Below, in pieces: positions 32,005 to 42,717 of a stretch of 64,000 bases of DNA. Below the pieces are notes generated by a model that saw nothing but the letters and a program-made list of their open reading frames with translations, was not told the origin of the DNA and ran no database searches. Source of the DNA: Biscogniauxia marginata (Eukaryota; Ascomycota; Sordariomycetes; Xylariales; Xylariaceae); assembly GCA_022695795.1 (NCBI GenBank), contig MU404175.1:59091-123090 (forward strand). The letters are read 5' to 3'. Numbering within the stretch: the first letter of the stretch is position 1; each line of letters begins with the position of its first letter. The position numbers were made by a program, and so were the translations under genes.

Positions 32005-33826
32005 ATGGCTGGCAAGCCCATCTTCGTGGTCACGCACCCCCGTGCCTGTTCCACGGCCTTTGAGAGGGTGAGTGATCTCGAAACCAGTTCCCATAAGATC
32101 TGTGCAGATCGATCTGTGCTAATCTGGCATGATTACTCGCTCGTCGTCGGCGTAGGTTTTCATGACCCGCCGGGATACCCTGCAGTGTGCCCACGAGCCC
32201 TTTGGCGACAGCTTCTACTATGGCCCTGAGAGGCTGAGTGATCGGTACGCCGAAGACGAGGCCGCTAGGGAGAGCAGTGGCTTTTCCAAAACCACGTACC
32301 AGGACGTATTGGACCGCCTTAAACAAGATGGAAGCGAGGTTCGACATCCCTCCTCATTCCCCCGTGGATCTTCAATTCTCATTCTAAATCCATAATTACC
32401 TCAATTCTTTTTACTCGTTTTTGCTACCTATCCACTATTGGCTACATTATCTCTTTCTATCCATCATCACATGCAGTTCTTCCACACTATCGCAAGTGCG
32501 AATATGCCCTGTAATGAACCCTGCTATTTGAAATGTAGAGGGAAACAGATTCAGTCCCAGAGTTGCTTCACACAAAAGGAAGGGAGATGTGAGAGAATAA
32601 AAAAAATAAAAATTTCCCTCAGATTAATACACCCACCCTAGTCAATATTCGTGGTGTCTGGTAAGGGAGAAGATACTCAATCGCGATAACTTCAAGATGG
32701 AAAGATGAGATCCATTGCAAAGTAGAATAGTTTTCGCTTCTCCTTTGGAAAAAATCCCCTCGTTGCCAAAGGCTTCCCTTCGTTTTTGCCCCAGACGGCT
32801 ATCGGCGAAGCACCGATCCACGTTGTCGTCGAGCCCAACCAGTGACTAAATACTCACTGATTCCTACAGGGAAAGCGTGTCTTCATCAAGGACATGGCTT
32901 ATTATTTGATGCCTCCAGATGGCAAACAACCAGAACTTGCGCCGTCTTTGGTCATGGGGAAGTTCAACGGATCATTTAAAGTCGAGAAGAATGCCAATGA
33001 CGGCCATGCCAACGGCATTAACGGAACCAATGGTGTCAGCACCCATGCTAATGGCGTCAACGGCACTAATGGTGTTAATGGTACCAATGGCATCAACGAT
33101 CACAAGCGAAAGGGTTCCGACGGGACTGGCAATCCTACGGTCATTCCTCTCCCTATCTTGAAGCAGTTTCACTGGACGTTCCTCATTCGCCATCCCAGGC
33201 GAGGAATCCCCTCGTACTATCGATGCTGCATCCCGCCTCTCAGCGAGGTCACCGGGTTCAACAACTTCATGCCGAGTGAAGCTGGGTACTCAGAACTTCG
33301 CCGGTTATTCGACTACTTGGTCGAGCAAAAAATCGTCGGACCATCCATGGCCGGCGAGGCCAACGGGACTAAAGAGAATGACGAAGTCACCATCACGGTC
33401 ATCGATGCCGACGACCTCCTCGACCATCCCGAACCCGTAATCCAGGCGTTCTGCAAGGAGACGGGAATCCCATTTACGCCGGACATGCTGAACTGGGACG
33501 ACGAGGAGAATCAGAAATACGTCTCAGATTCGTTCGCCAAGTGGATCGGCTTCCACAACGACGCAATCCACAGCAAATGCTTATCCGCCAGAACCCAAGC
33601 CCACGTAAGCTTCCACCCTTGAAATCGAATCGCTCTGCTTGTATCTGTATCTTTTCGCGTCGCTTGCTAACTAGGTTTTGTGCTACAGAAAGCTGTCACC
33701 GACGAGTCTGAAAATGAGGAATGGCGACAGAAGTACGGCGAGGAAGGTCAAAAGATCATCAGGGCTTGTGTGGACGAAAACGTCCCGCACTACGAGTACC
33801 TCAAGTCTTTCGCCCTCAAGTTCTAG
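32005..33826 (+). CDS. Sulfotransferase-like P-loop protein
   Basis: Four exons (32005-32067, 32156-32338, 32870-33604, 33689-33826) give 372 aa. The N-terminus IFVVTHPRACSTAFERVF fits the 5'-phosphosulfate-binding loop of the sulfotransferase superfamily. FLIRHPRRGIPSYYR matches the second (3'-phosphate) nucleotide motif. KRVFIKDMAYYL and VTITVIDADDLLDHPEPVI are typical of a fungal subfamily annotated as sulfotransferase-like P-loop proteins, with unknown acceptor. Introns 1 and 3 are ordinary (88 and 84 bp). The second is 531 bp with a weak GTTCGA donor, so the exon 2 boundary (after DRLKQDGSE) is the least certain point; an unrecognised small exon may lie inside. An Asn-Gly repeat (about 33010-33096; units such as GVNGTNG) is inserted between the two nucleotide-binding motifs. 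No signal peptide is seen, so a cytosolic site is inferred. Confidence 0.75.
33010..33096 (+). repeat. In-frame repeat encoding Asn-Gly units
   Basis: Degenerate tandem units of about 9-18 bases (AATGGTGTTAATGG-like) within exon 3 of the sulfotransferase-like gene encode NGINGTNG/GVNGTNG repeats. Codons alternate between AAC and AAT, so the array is not a fresh expansion. Confidence 0.8.
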
Positions 33827-34049
33827 GGGCGTGGCATGCTTGTTTCGTTTTTGGTTTCGCTATTTACTGGTGGTATATGATACATGGCTGGTACATAATC
33901 GTACAGTAGTGGTTCCCGATCTGCTCCCAGTGACATGTGGGCAGAGAGGAACCTGACTTGGGCATGCGCAGCTTGAACGAAAGCCGTGTAGATACATTTT
34001 AGCTTTAGTTGTTTTTCTTTAACCAAATGCAATAAGTGGCCCGTCCATG

Positions 34050-35036
34050 TTAGAAAGAAGCGACTTGTCTCGGCTGCTTAAGCTCCTGCCGAAGCTTCTG
34101 CCGAAGCTGCTGCTCCGTCTTTATTTCTGCCAGCGGTGTTTGTGATATCTTGTCTGCTTCACCATCATCGCCCTCGTCATCGCCGTCCTGTGGCTTGGGA
34201 GGACCTACTCCTCCAACACCGAGCGGCTCCAGTTGGGCCTCCGAGAAGACGTGGTGCGTCACATTTTTCGGCCAATGCCTCGCGTGATTCTGATCAAGCG
34301 GGTCAGCCCACCAGACCATCGCCTTGATCAAGGACTTTATTTCTCCGTCTTCCGTCTTGACCTGCACCTTGTCAGCGTCGGACACAAGCAGCGGTTTGAC
34401 GATCTTGGCCTCCTTCTTCCCCTTCTTCCGCTTCTTCTTGCCTTCCTCCTTCTCCTCCGCTTCCGCTTCCGCTTCCACTTCCGCCTCCGCCGCCGCCAAC
34501 GCCGCCGCCTCCTCCGCCTCCTCGATTTCTTCGGGCTCGGGCGCCCATATCTTGTTGCCCTTGCCGAGGCCGCCGAGGACGGCGGCCATGTCGGCGACGG
34601 CGTTGGCCTTCTGGTCGCTGAGGACGGAGCCGCGCTCGATGCGCTTCAGGGTGCGGCGCGTCTCGACGTCGTACAGGATGCTGTCGTCCCAGGCCACCTC
34701 GTGCAGGCGCCGGCACTCGCGCAGCCGCGTGAACACGCTCTGCCCCACGACGCCGAGGCCCTCGGGGAACTGGATCATGGCCAGGGGCCGCCAGTAGTCC
34801 CTGCGCAGCTTCGACGGCTTCATCTTGCGCCCGTTGAAGGGGAGCTGCTTTAGCGCGCGGTTGGCCTGTATTTAGGGGGGGGTACGGATTAGTTTGGTTT
34901 GATTTGGGTTGGTTTACTTTTGTGTGTTCTCTCTCTCTCTCTCTCTCTTGGTATGTATATAGGCGTGTGTGTGTATGCGCGCAAGACGCTTTTATATAGA
35001 GCATATCGGACATTGGACGGGGAGTTTTAGGATATT

Positions 35037-35069
<33 letters not shown>

Positions 35070-35347
35070 CAGAAGAAGAGAAAAGTAGGGTAGCGCACCT
35101 TGAGGACGGGGTCGTGGGAGTACACGGTCATGCCGTTGAGGAAGTGACTGAAGATGAAGATCTTCTCGCCATGGCCCGGCGGGTAGACGGGCTCTAACTG
35201 TTCCTTGGGTGCCTTGTCCTCCTTCTCCGGCCTCTGCTTCTTCGCCTTCGCCGCCGTCTTCTTCGTCCTGATCTGTATGCTCGTCCGTGATATGCCAATC
35301 GACAACTTGCCCAGTTGGGCCGTTATGGGACTTATCCGCAGAGACAT
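34050..35347 (-). CDS. MHR1: MHR1/mL67 mitochondrial ribosome and recombination protein
   Basis: Mhr1 was described as a mitochondrial DNA recombination factor and is also large-subunit mitoribosomal protein mL67. On the minus strand, exon 1 is 35347-35099 and exon 2 is 34865-34050, giving 354 aa. The join gives the conserved core: KIFIFSHFLNGMTVYSHDPV then ANRALKQLPFNGRK, and the next 40 residues are typical (RRDYWRPLAMIQFP, then GVVGQSVFTRLRECRRLHEV). The N-terminus is basic and Ser/Thr-rich, fitting a mitochondrial targeting sequence. An Ala/Glu/Lys-rich insertion (34395-34530 region) separates the core from a WWADPLDQNHARHWPKNVTHH motif. The 233-bp intron is long for this window and contains an A-run of about 29 and a CT repeat. 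It is divergent from HSP104, with 891 bp and a heat-shock-element cluster between them. Confidence 0.88.
34929..35068. repeat. CT microsatellite and A-run inside MHR1 intron
   Basis: A CT dinucleotide run (about 34929-34949) and a homopolymer of about 29 A (about 35039-35067) both lie within the MHR1 intron. On the transcribed strand the latter is a long T-run near the donor side, and the former is a purine AG run. Confidence 0.85.
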
Positions 35348-35779
35348 GGCATATGCACGCGGCGGATGTGTGCGTGCGTATGTGGGTGGGTGGGTTGCGT
35401 GCTGTAACGAGCTCTCTCTCTCTCTCTCTCTTTTCTCTCTTTTCCCACCGAGGCCGTCAAAGTGAGAGCTGCACCAGTCTTGCCCTCACTATTTTTGCTT
35501 ATCGCGTGGTGCGATTAGAAAAATCGATACTTGCACATACCCCATTATGAGGTACAAGGGACCTGAGATGGACCCAGCAGTGTTCCATTATCGATTAGGT
35601 ACTAAGGTACCTGAGATAGCGGCGGCGTGCGGCGGCTATGATTATCCGGTAATTACCCAACGAGGAATAGGGGGATCGATTTAGTGATCGAGCCCCGCGA
35701 TCAGGCGCTTCCAAGTTTTGCTCAGTGCGCTAAATATATGCTAAAAAATTGCCCCGCCATCCAAGCGTTGCTGGCCATG

Positions 35780-35822
35780 GAAGCTTGGTGAAGCTTCTCT
35801 AGGCGGCACGAAGTTTCCTGAC
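35780..35822 (+). promoter_or_regulatory. Heat-shock-element cluster upstream of HSP104
   Basis: Inverted GAA/TTC pentamers, the Hsf1 binding pattern, are visible. The first array is GAAgcTTGgtGAAgcTTC (35780-35797), four units with one mismatch. The second is GAAgtTTCctGAC (35810-35822), three units with one mismatch. The cluster lies about 417 bp before the HSP104 start codon and about 433 bp before the MHR1 start codon on the other strand. The sequence match is direct; Hsf1 binding is inferred. Confidence 0.75.
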
Positions 35823-35888
35823 GGCTCCTGCTGCCCGATGATGCAGCTGGGAATTTCCAGAGCTGCCCAGAAAACTGCTGTTCGAGCC

Positions 35889-35919
35889 TTCCATGATTCC
35901 ATGATTCCATGATTCCATC
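35889..35919. repeat. TTCCATGA tandem repeat
   Basis: Three perfect copies of the 8-mer TTCCATGA plus a partial fourth, just downstream of the heat-shock elements and within the HSP104 promoter. Confidence 0.9.
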
Positions 35920-36238
35920 TCGCTGACCTGACTCCACTGCAAGACAAAGATAAATTCAGTGCGGGTTTCAGACTTGTCTTTGCATTTTCCCTCCTCTTAC
36001 CCTGGAAATCATCAGACCATAATCGAGACGACTGAGACGAATTCATGATACCCTCGCCCCGTACTTCGTCTTAAAGCACACACAATCTCTTTGTGTACTT
36101 TGTTCCACAACCTCTACACGTACACACACTTCTTTGACATACAACACAACACAACACTGTGGATTATATACTAAGACACTCTACACCCAACATCTACACC
36201 TACTTCACTTACACCTACACCTACACCACAGCCCCAAC

Positions 36239-39019
36239 ATGAATTCACGCATGGAATTCACCGACCGGGGCAAGAAGGCCCTGGAGGACGCCATGGCCTT
36301 AGCCGAACAATACGCCCACACGCAACTCCTCCCCGTCCACCTAGCTGTCTCTCTCCTAGACCCTCCTCCGGATCAGTCTAAAGACCAGCAGAACGCTCCA
36401 CCCCAGACAGCCAGCCTCTTCCGACAAGTCATAGAGAGAGCCCATGGCGACCCTCAATTGTTCGACCGCGCTCTCAAGAAGACGCTGGTCCGTCTGCCGA
36501 GCCAAGATCCGCCCCCGGAGAACGTATCCATGGCCCCGACCTTCAGTGCCGTCTTGAGAAAGGCGCAGGACCTACAGAAGACCCAGAAGGACACCTACAT
36601 CGCCGTGGACCACCTTATCACTGCCCTTTCCGAAGACCCTTCCATCGCCAACGCCATGAAGGAGGCCAACATCCCCAAGCCCAAGCTCGTGCAGGAGGCC
36701 GTCCAGAATATCCGCGGCACGAAGAGGGTAGACTCGAGAACAGCCGACACCGAGGAGGAACACGAGAACCTTGCCAAATTCACCATCGACATGACTGCCA
36801 TGGCGAGAGAAGGCAAGATTGACCCCGTCATCGGCAGAGAAGAGGAGATCAGACGAGTTATTCGTATTCTCTCACGGCGGACGAAGAATAACCCCGTCTT
36901 GATCGGTGAGCCCGGTGTCGGCAAGACTACCGTTGTCGAGGGTCTAGCTCAGCGGATAGTCAACGTTGATGTTCCCGACAATCTGGCCGCCTGCAAGCTC
37001 CTCTCGCTTGATGTCGGTGCTCTAGTCGCCGGAAGCAAGTACCGCGGTGAGTTTGAGGAGAGAATGAAGGGAGTCCTGAAGGAGATTTCGGAGTCGAAAG
37101 AGATGATCGTCCTCTTCGTCGATGAGATCCACCTACTAATGGGTGCCGGCGCTTCTGGCGAGGGCGGCATGGACGCCGCCAACCTTCTGAAGCCCATGCT
37201 GGCTCGAGGTCAACTACACTGTATTGGTGCTACCACCCTTGCCGAGTACCGAAAGTACATTGAGAAGGATGCTGCCTTCGAGCGACGGTTCCAGCAAGTC
37301 ATCGTCAAGGAACCCACCATCCCCGAGACTATCTCCATTCTGCGAGGTCTCAAAGAGAAATATGAGGTCCACCATGGTGTTACTATCGCCGATAGCGCCA
37401 TAGTATCCGCCGCAAACCTCGCAGGGCGGTACCTCACCACCCGACGTCTCCCAGACTCCGCCGTCGATCTCATTGATGAAGCCGCAGCCGCAGTCCGGGT
37501 TGCTCGGGAGTCACAGCCCGAAATCATCGACTCTCTCGAGCGCAAGCTGCGACAACTAAGAATCGAGATCCACGCCTTGTCCCGAGAGAAAGATGACGCT
37601 TCCAAAGCCCGGCTCCAAATCGCCAAACAGGACGCCGAAAATGTCGAAGAGGAGTTGAGGCCTCTCCGAGAGAAGTATGAGAGCGAAAGGAAGCGAGGCA
37701 AGGACATCCAGGAGGCTAAGTTGAAACTTGACCAGCTCAAGGTCAAGATGGAGGACGCCGCCAGAATGGGCGATCACGCGCGGGCTGCTGATCTCCAATA
37801 CTATGCCATTCCCGAGCAGGAACACGTGATCAAGGAGCTTGAGAAGCAGAAGGCGGCGGCCGATGCTGCCCTCAATGCCAACGACACCAGTGGTTCCATG
37901 ATTACCGATGTCGTCGGGCCAGATCAGATCAACGAAATCGTTTCTCGTTGGACCGGCATCCCTGTCACAAGATTGAAGACATCAGAGAAGGAGAAGCTTA
38001 TCCATATGGAAAAGGCTCTCGGAAAGGCCGTTGTGGGACAAAAAGAAGCAGTCCAGGCGGTTTCCAACTCCATCAGACTACAGAGATCCGGCCTCAGCAA
38101 TCCGAACCAACCGCCTAGCTTCCTATTTTGCGGTCCTTCAGGAACGGGTAAGACTTTGCTTACTAAGGCACTGGCCGAGTTCCTATTCGACGACCCGAAG
38201 TCAATGATTCGATTTGACATGTCCGAATACCAGGAGCGTCACTCACTGAGCAGAATGATTGGAGCACCTCCTGGCTATGTCGGACATGACGCTGGTGGAC
38301 AACTAACCGAGGCGCTGCGCCGGAAGCCCTTCTCGATCCTCCTATTCGATGAGGTGGAGAAGGCTGCGAAGGAGATCCTGACGGTTCTTCTACAGCTTAT
38401 GGATGACGGCCGAATTACTGATGGCCAAGGCCGTGTCGTCGATGCCAGGAACTGTATCGTCGTTATGACTTCCAACTTGGGCGCCGAGTACCTGGCACGT
38501 CCAGCTGGTAAGGACGGCAGGATCGATGCAACTACTCGAGAGCTAGTTATGAACGCTCTGCGCAATTACTTCCTTCCCGAGTTCCTCAACCGTATCAACT
38601 CGATCGTCATATTCAACCGACTCACACGGCGCGAGATCCGGAAGATTGTCGACCTGCGCCTGAGCGAAATCCAGAAGCGACTCAGCGACAACGATCGCAA
38701 TGTCATGATCGAGGTCTCGGATGAAGCCAAGGACTATCTAGGCAATGCTGGATACTCGCCTGCCTATGGTGCCAGGCCTCTCCAGAGACTGATTGAGAAG
38801 GAGGTCCTGAATCGCATGGCTGTCCTCATTCTCCGTGGTAGTATCAAGGATGGTGAGAAGGCCAGAGTGGTACTTGAAGGAAATAAGATCCAAGTCCTCG
38901 CCAATCGCGATAGCGATGAATTAGGCTCCGAAGATGACGAGGACATGCTGATCGACGAGGAAGATGCCGTCGAGGACATTGCGCCGGAAGACGATATGGA
39001 TGAGGACATCTACGATTAA
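36239..39019 (+). CDS. HSP104: HSP104/ClpB disaggregase
   Basis: A cytosolic AAA+ disaggregase that extracts proteins from aggregates together with Hsp70/Hsp40 and underlies thermotolerance. One uninterrupted exon gives 926 aa. The frame is open from 36134, but ATG 36239 gives the canonical opening [18 protein letters not shown]. Domains in order: Clp N-domain (about 1-150); AAA1 with Walker A GEPGVGKT (223-230) and Walker B VLFVDEIH (D295, E296); the long coiled-coil middle domain (about 415-540); AAA2 with Walker A GPSGTGKT (632-639) and LLFDEVEKA (D704, E705); and the C-terminal domain. The tail is a run of Asp/Glu (DDMDEDIYD end), as in cytosolic Hsp104 rather than mitochondrial Hsp78. 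There is no targeting peptide. Promoter heat-shock elements at 35780-35822 fit the expected Hsf1 control. The absence of introns also suits expression under heat stress, when splicing is impaired. Confidence 0.98.
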   Translation: MNSRMEFTDRGKKALEDAMALAEQYAHTQLLPVHLAVSLLDPPPDQSKDQQNAPPQTASLFRQVIERAHGDPQLFDRALKKTLVRLPSQDPPPENVSMAPTFSAVLRKAQDLQKTQKDTYIAVDHLITALSEDPSIANAMKEANIPKPKLVQEAVQNIRGTKRVDSRTADTEEEHENLAKFTIDMTAMAREGKIDPVIGREEEIRRVIRILSRRTKNNPVLIGEPGVGKTTVVEGLAQRIVNVDVPDNLAACKLLSLDVGALVAGSKYRGEFEERMKGVLKEISESKEMIVLFVDEIHLLMGAGASGEGGMDAANLLKPMLARGQLHCIGATTLAEYRKYIEKDAAFERRFQQVIVKEPTIPETISILRGLKEKYEVHHGVTIADSAIVSAANLAGRYLTTRRLPDSAVDLIDEAAAAVRVARESQPEIIDSLERKLRQLRIEIHALSREKDDASKARLQIAKQDAENVEEELRPLREKYESERKRGKDIQEAKLKLDQLKVKMEDAARMGDHARAADLQYYAIPEQEHVIKELEKQKAAADAALNANDTSGSMITDVVGPDQINEIVSRWTGIPVTRLKTSEKEKLIHMEKALGKAVVGQKEAVQAVSNSIRLQRSGLSNPNQPPSFLFCGPSGTGKTLLTKALAEFLFDDPKSMIRFDMSEYQERHSLSRMIGAPPGYVGHDAGGQLTEALRRKPFSILLFDEVEKAAKEILTVLLQLMDDGRITDGQGRVVDARNCIVVMTSNLGAEYLARPAGKDGRIDATTRELVMNALRNYFLPEFLNRINSIVIFNRLTRREIRKIVDLRLSEIQKRLSDNDRNVMIEVSDEAKDYLGNAGYSPAYGARPLQRLIEKEVLNRMAVLILRGSIKDGEKARVVLEGNKIQVLANRDSDELGSEDDEDMLIDEEDAVEDIAPEDDMDEDIYD

Positions 39020-40375
39020 AGGGGGTTTCCCCTTGACGGCGGAGCATCATTCATGCATGAGTAACGAAGGGATGAAATCAATTACGACAGGACATGTGTA
39101 ATTTTATTTGAGTTTGGTACTTCTTGTACGTAATGTTCGTTTTCACAAGCTTCTGTCAAGAAGAAAAGTCGAGGCATACAGGTTGGTCGGACTGAGGGGA
39201 GTTGAGGGTTTGAGCCATCATGGTATCTGGCAGGCTTTTTTTTTTCTTGTTATGCAAGCCTAAGGAATTAAGTATGTGAGACTTGATTGAGATCAGTCTA
39301 CATAGATAGGAACGACTTAAATTGATGTCAATCAAAAATTGAAAGTGACCGACCGCTCCGTTTGTGTGAACCAGAATAAATTAAACAACCAGGTTGGGAA
39401 TGTCTCACTTTAAGTAAGCTAGGTAGGGCTTAAGAGGACAAAGAATAGTTGATCGTGTTTTTCTGATCCTTATGCTCTTTTATAAACCCCCCTCCCCCCT
39501 TTCTTTCCCCCCTCACTTTCCCCCCTCAAGCAAAATGAAAAATCTAGCTCATCCAAGACGAGACGGCGGCACTAGATATCGATCGGCCCTATCTCCATGA
39601 GAATTGAAAATTTATATCTTGTTATTGTAAGGTTGTGATAAGACTCTTGAAATGAACCTTATAACCTTGATATAGTTTTTATTTATTTTATTTTATTTTT
39701 CTTGATAAGAGTGTACCAAGGAGAGGAGATCTGATCTATGGTGAGGATAAACTGCTGTATCGGAAAGGAGAGGAGAGGAGCTGCTGGTGTGTAAGGGGGA
39801 AGATTTCATTTCCCCCTATCTTTGGGACCCTGGAGAAGAGAAGAAAAATAAGGGGGAAGGCAAATAGAAGCAAGGGGGTTCTCTCAGTATTAACATCAAT
39901 ATCCTAATATACCGGATGTTATCTTTCTTATATAATTACCCACCTACCTCCTATCTATCTGTCTATTCCATCCTAGTTTGAGCCTTTATCGAGTATTTTA
40001 TTCATGTATCTTGGTCTTTACCTGCTTCCTTTCTTGATATAATGTTCGTGTTTGCCTCGCATTTATATTAGGTTTTTCTTCTTCTATTTGCCAGTATCTT
40101 CTCTTCTGTCCGTGTGAGTTGAGGGTAACCTGACACCCGCCCCTATCTATAAGTGTTTCCTAAACCCCAAGATATTCACTATGTAGTTCCACTATGTAGT
40201 TCTCTCTCTCTCTCCTAGCAAAGTAAAAGGTAGCTGCTACTTAGCCCCTCTAGATGCAACCACAAAAAATGATAATCCACAGTATAACTCCTACGCCATG
40301 CAAAAATTCCCAGTGACCAGTTCACATATCTCTTGCTATTTCGACGGTGCGCACATCTATGTAACAGCTCGCGGC
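39020..40375. other. Intergenic between convergent genes
   Basis: No gene is supported between HSP104 (+) and the VPS9-domain gene (-). There are C-rich runs (about 39487-39525), AT-rich stretches and a CT run near 40202-40214. Confidence 0.55.
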
Positions 40376-42717
40376 CTACTCCTTAAATGCACCCATATTC
40401 TTCAGCGCACCAGCTAGTCGTCGATAATCTCGTAGCAAATCTAGCACCTCGCCAAGTCTCAAGTCGCCCGGATTCTGTAGCTCCATGAACCTCTTCTTTG
40501 GCGGCTCGACCTTGGGCACATCCTTGGGCGGTAGCGCGGAAGCAAGATCTGGGAATGCCTGTAAAATAGTCAATATCTATAAAAAAGGCCATGTTGCGTG
40601 ATAGCGGGAAGGTGTGAGATAAAAGTTAAAATATTCTTACTGCCGCGAGATCACCACCTTCCACCGACTTGTTTGTGGTATCTTTGGTCGGTGTTGTTGT
40701 TGGTGGTGTGGGAGTCGTGGCTGCTCGTCCGAAACCGCGCATCATGCTCATTCCCGAGAAGCGGTTCATTGGGTTGAGAGAGCTGCCCAAATTGCGCATC
40801 GACTCGACTAGTGCCGGATTTGATGGTGCGGGTGATGGGTTTGTGCCCGTAGCTGCGGCCTTCTCCTTATTCTCCTCGGCAGGACCTAACTTCTTAGAGC
40901 TGCTTGCACTCCTAGTACTATCCGTGCTGTGATCTCGGGCAACCTTTTTACCACCAACGAGGGAGAGTACTCTATCCTCCCTGTTAGTGGTGGAGCGGTC
41001 ATTCTCCTCGTTCGCTTGACCTGAGACAGAGCCATCCATAGAGGCATCATCTTCAGGCGGTGGCGGCGTTCCTATTAGTTTTCTGGCATCGTCCAGCGTG
41101 CGTGGCACTACCAATCCCCGTCCGTCGGCGCTGTCCCGGAGTTTACCAAGAAAGAACTTGTAACTGTCGCCCAGACTATTGCCGATCGTCTTGAAACCCT
41201 GGTCGGCAGTGTTGAAAAACGAATCACTTGCAGTCCCAATAGCTTGAGCTGGAGTTTGGATTAAATCACTTAACCTGCGGTGCTGAACCGCCGCTCGCAA
41301 TCCTGAGGATGCTGATACTGATGATGTTAACCCTGGCCTCGTAACTTGGGCATTTTCAGGGGTCAGGGCCGGGCCCGATGTGCTTGCAGATAGCCCGGCT
41401 GTATACGCCGGTGGAAAGGTTTCTGTCTTCGGGTTTCCGGATTGACCTTCAGATTTAGTTGGCCCTGACGATGCCTCGTCAGCCCTCAGACTAGCCAAAT
41501 CCACTGTCTGCAAAAATGTGATCGCAGCCTCGAGATTTGTTAGGCAGTATGCAGCCTCTCCTTCAAGTTTCTCCTCACAGCGGAATCGCTGAATAAACAT
41601 GGAATCGCTTATCACATTGAGATTTTCAGGCGGCATAGTAATCAGTGTATAAATCAACATGGGCATGATCTCATCAGCGGACGAAGAAGGGTGGAAATGG
41701 GACAAGGTGTCGACAATGCTCTTGTGGGCAGCTTTTAGATGATTCAGTTTGCCCAAAGGATATCTCTTCTCGTGCATTATGGTCAGGTCCTTCCGGGCCT
41801 GCTCCAAGTGTTCTCGAATCTCCTCTTGTTTCTTGGCGAGCGCTTCTAGGTCGTCGGGTGGCTCACCGAGGTCAACTCCAAGGTCTAGAGGACCAATACC
41901 CACGAGGGCTAAAGCGGCTGTCTTGGATCTTAACCTGTCGTCCTGTGCCTCATCCTGAGTGGTCCTGTGGCGATATATCCGGTCATATATGCCTTCGCAT
42001 AGCCGTCTCTCGATTGCTTCCTCAAGTAGGACTCGTTTTTGTTCGAGTGCCCTCCTTGCTTTTTTGCGGTTGGCATACTCTTCAGCGGTGAGCATCTGCT
42101 GCTCTGGCTCTTTTGCATGCACCGGCTTGGCCTTGTCTTTGCTGCCAAAAGAAGCTGCCTTGGCCCGTAGCAAGCTCGCGGCCGAAGCCCTAGAGGAGAT
42201 GGAGGCCGCGGGCGAACTTTCACGGGTCTGCCGCGTAGCCAAACTGGCTATATGGGTCTGGATATGCTGTGCGGCGACATGATAAAAGTCTTGGAACAGC
42301 CTGGAAAGATTGTCGATATTAGGCGGGGTGGGATGGACCCTGGCAGAGAGCGAGTCTATGAAGCTGGATAGAGCGTGTAAGTTGGTGTATAGGTTGCGGT
42401 AAGTCGAGGCATGCCTACTTATCTGTCTTGCTGACCAGCTCTATTGGAATCTCGTCCATATCGACAGAGGCTCGCGGCGCTTCAATATCATCCACAGGAG
42501 TCTCGGATTCGAAAGTGTCGGGTTTCTGTTGATGCTGTCTCTGCGGGGGCGTATGCGGTATTATGGTAACCTCTGGGGTTGCTCCGTTCTGGAAAGTGTG
42601 TGCTCTCTGAGCTCGGCTTAGGGGATCGATCGCGTCCGGGACTTGTTGGAAGGACCTCGAGGCCCTCAGAGACGTAGGCCTCGGCTCGGGGCCTTTAGAC
42701 GGAGTGCTCGGTGCCAT
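40376..42717 (-). CDS. VPS9-domain Rab5 exchange factor (Muk1-like)
   Basis: VPS9-domain proteins catalyse GDP/GTP exchange on Rab5 GTPases. On the minus strand, exons 42717-42419, 42363-40641 and 40558-40376 (introns 55 and 82 bp) give 734 aa. The first join gives SKTDNFIDSLSARVHPTPPN; the last supplies a conserved C-terminus (AFPDLASALPPKDVPK, ending GALKNMGAFKE). A helical bundle precedes the VPS9 core (NRKKARRALEQKRVLLEEAI, then RLCEGIYDRIYRHR). The VPS9 core is near residues 300-385: SADEIMPMLIYTLITMPPEN, then FIQRFRCEEKLEGEAAYCLT and NLEAAITFLQTVD, with the invariant Asp and Tyr of the family visible. The rest is disordered and Ser/Pro-rich. The absence of CUE and RIN-specific domains, together with the length, favours a Muk1-like over a Vps9-like protein; the paralogue is not certain. 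It is divergent from ATG15. Confidence 0.88.

Larger units (their letters stand above)
35348..36238. other. Divergent promoter region, MHR1 and HSP104
   Basis: This 891-bp region holds both promoters. It contains a CT dinucleotide run (about 35409-35430), the heat-shock-element cluster at 35780-35822, an 8-bp tandem repeat at 35889-35919, and a CA/CT-rich leader directly before the HSP104 start. Confidence 0.6.

Noticed and set aside
34233..34853. 206-codon plus-strand frame opposite MHR1
   Set aside because: Leu/Arg-rich shadow of the Glu/Ala/Lys-rich coding strand, with no independent motif.
36134..36238. N-terminal extension of HSP104 by 35 codons
   Set aside because: His/Leu/Thr-rich sequence from a CA-rich leader; the conserved Hsp104 start is ATG 36239.
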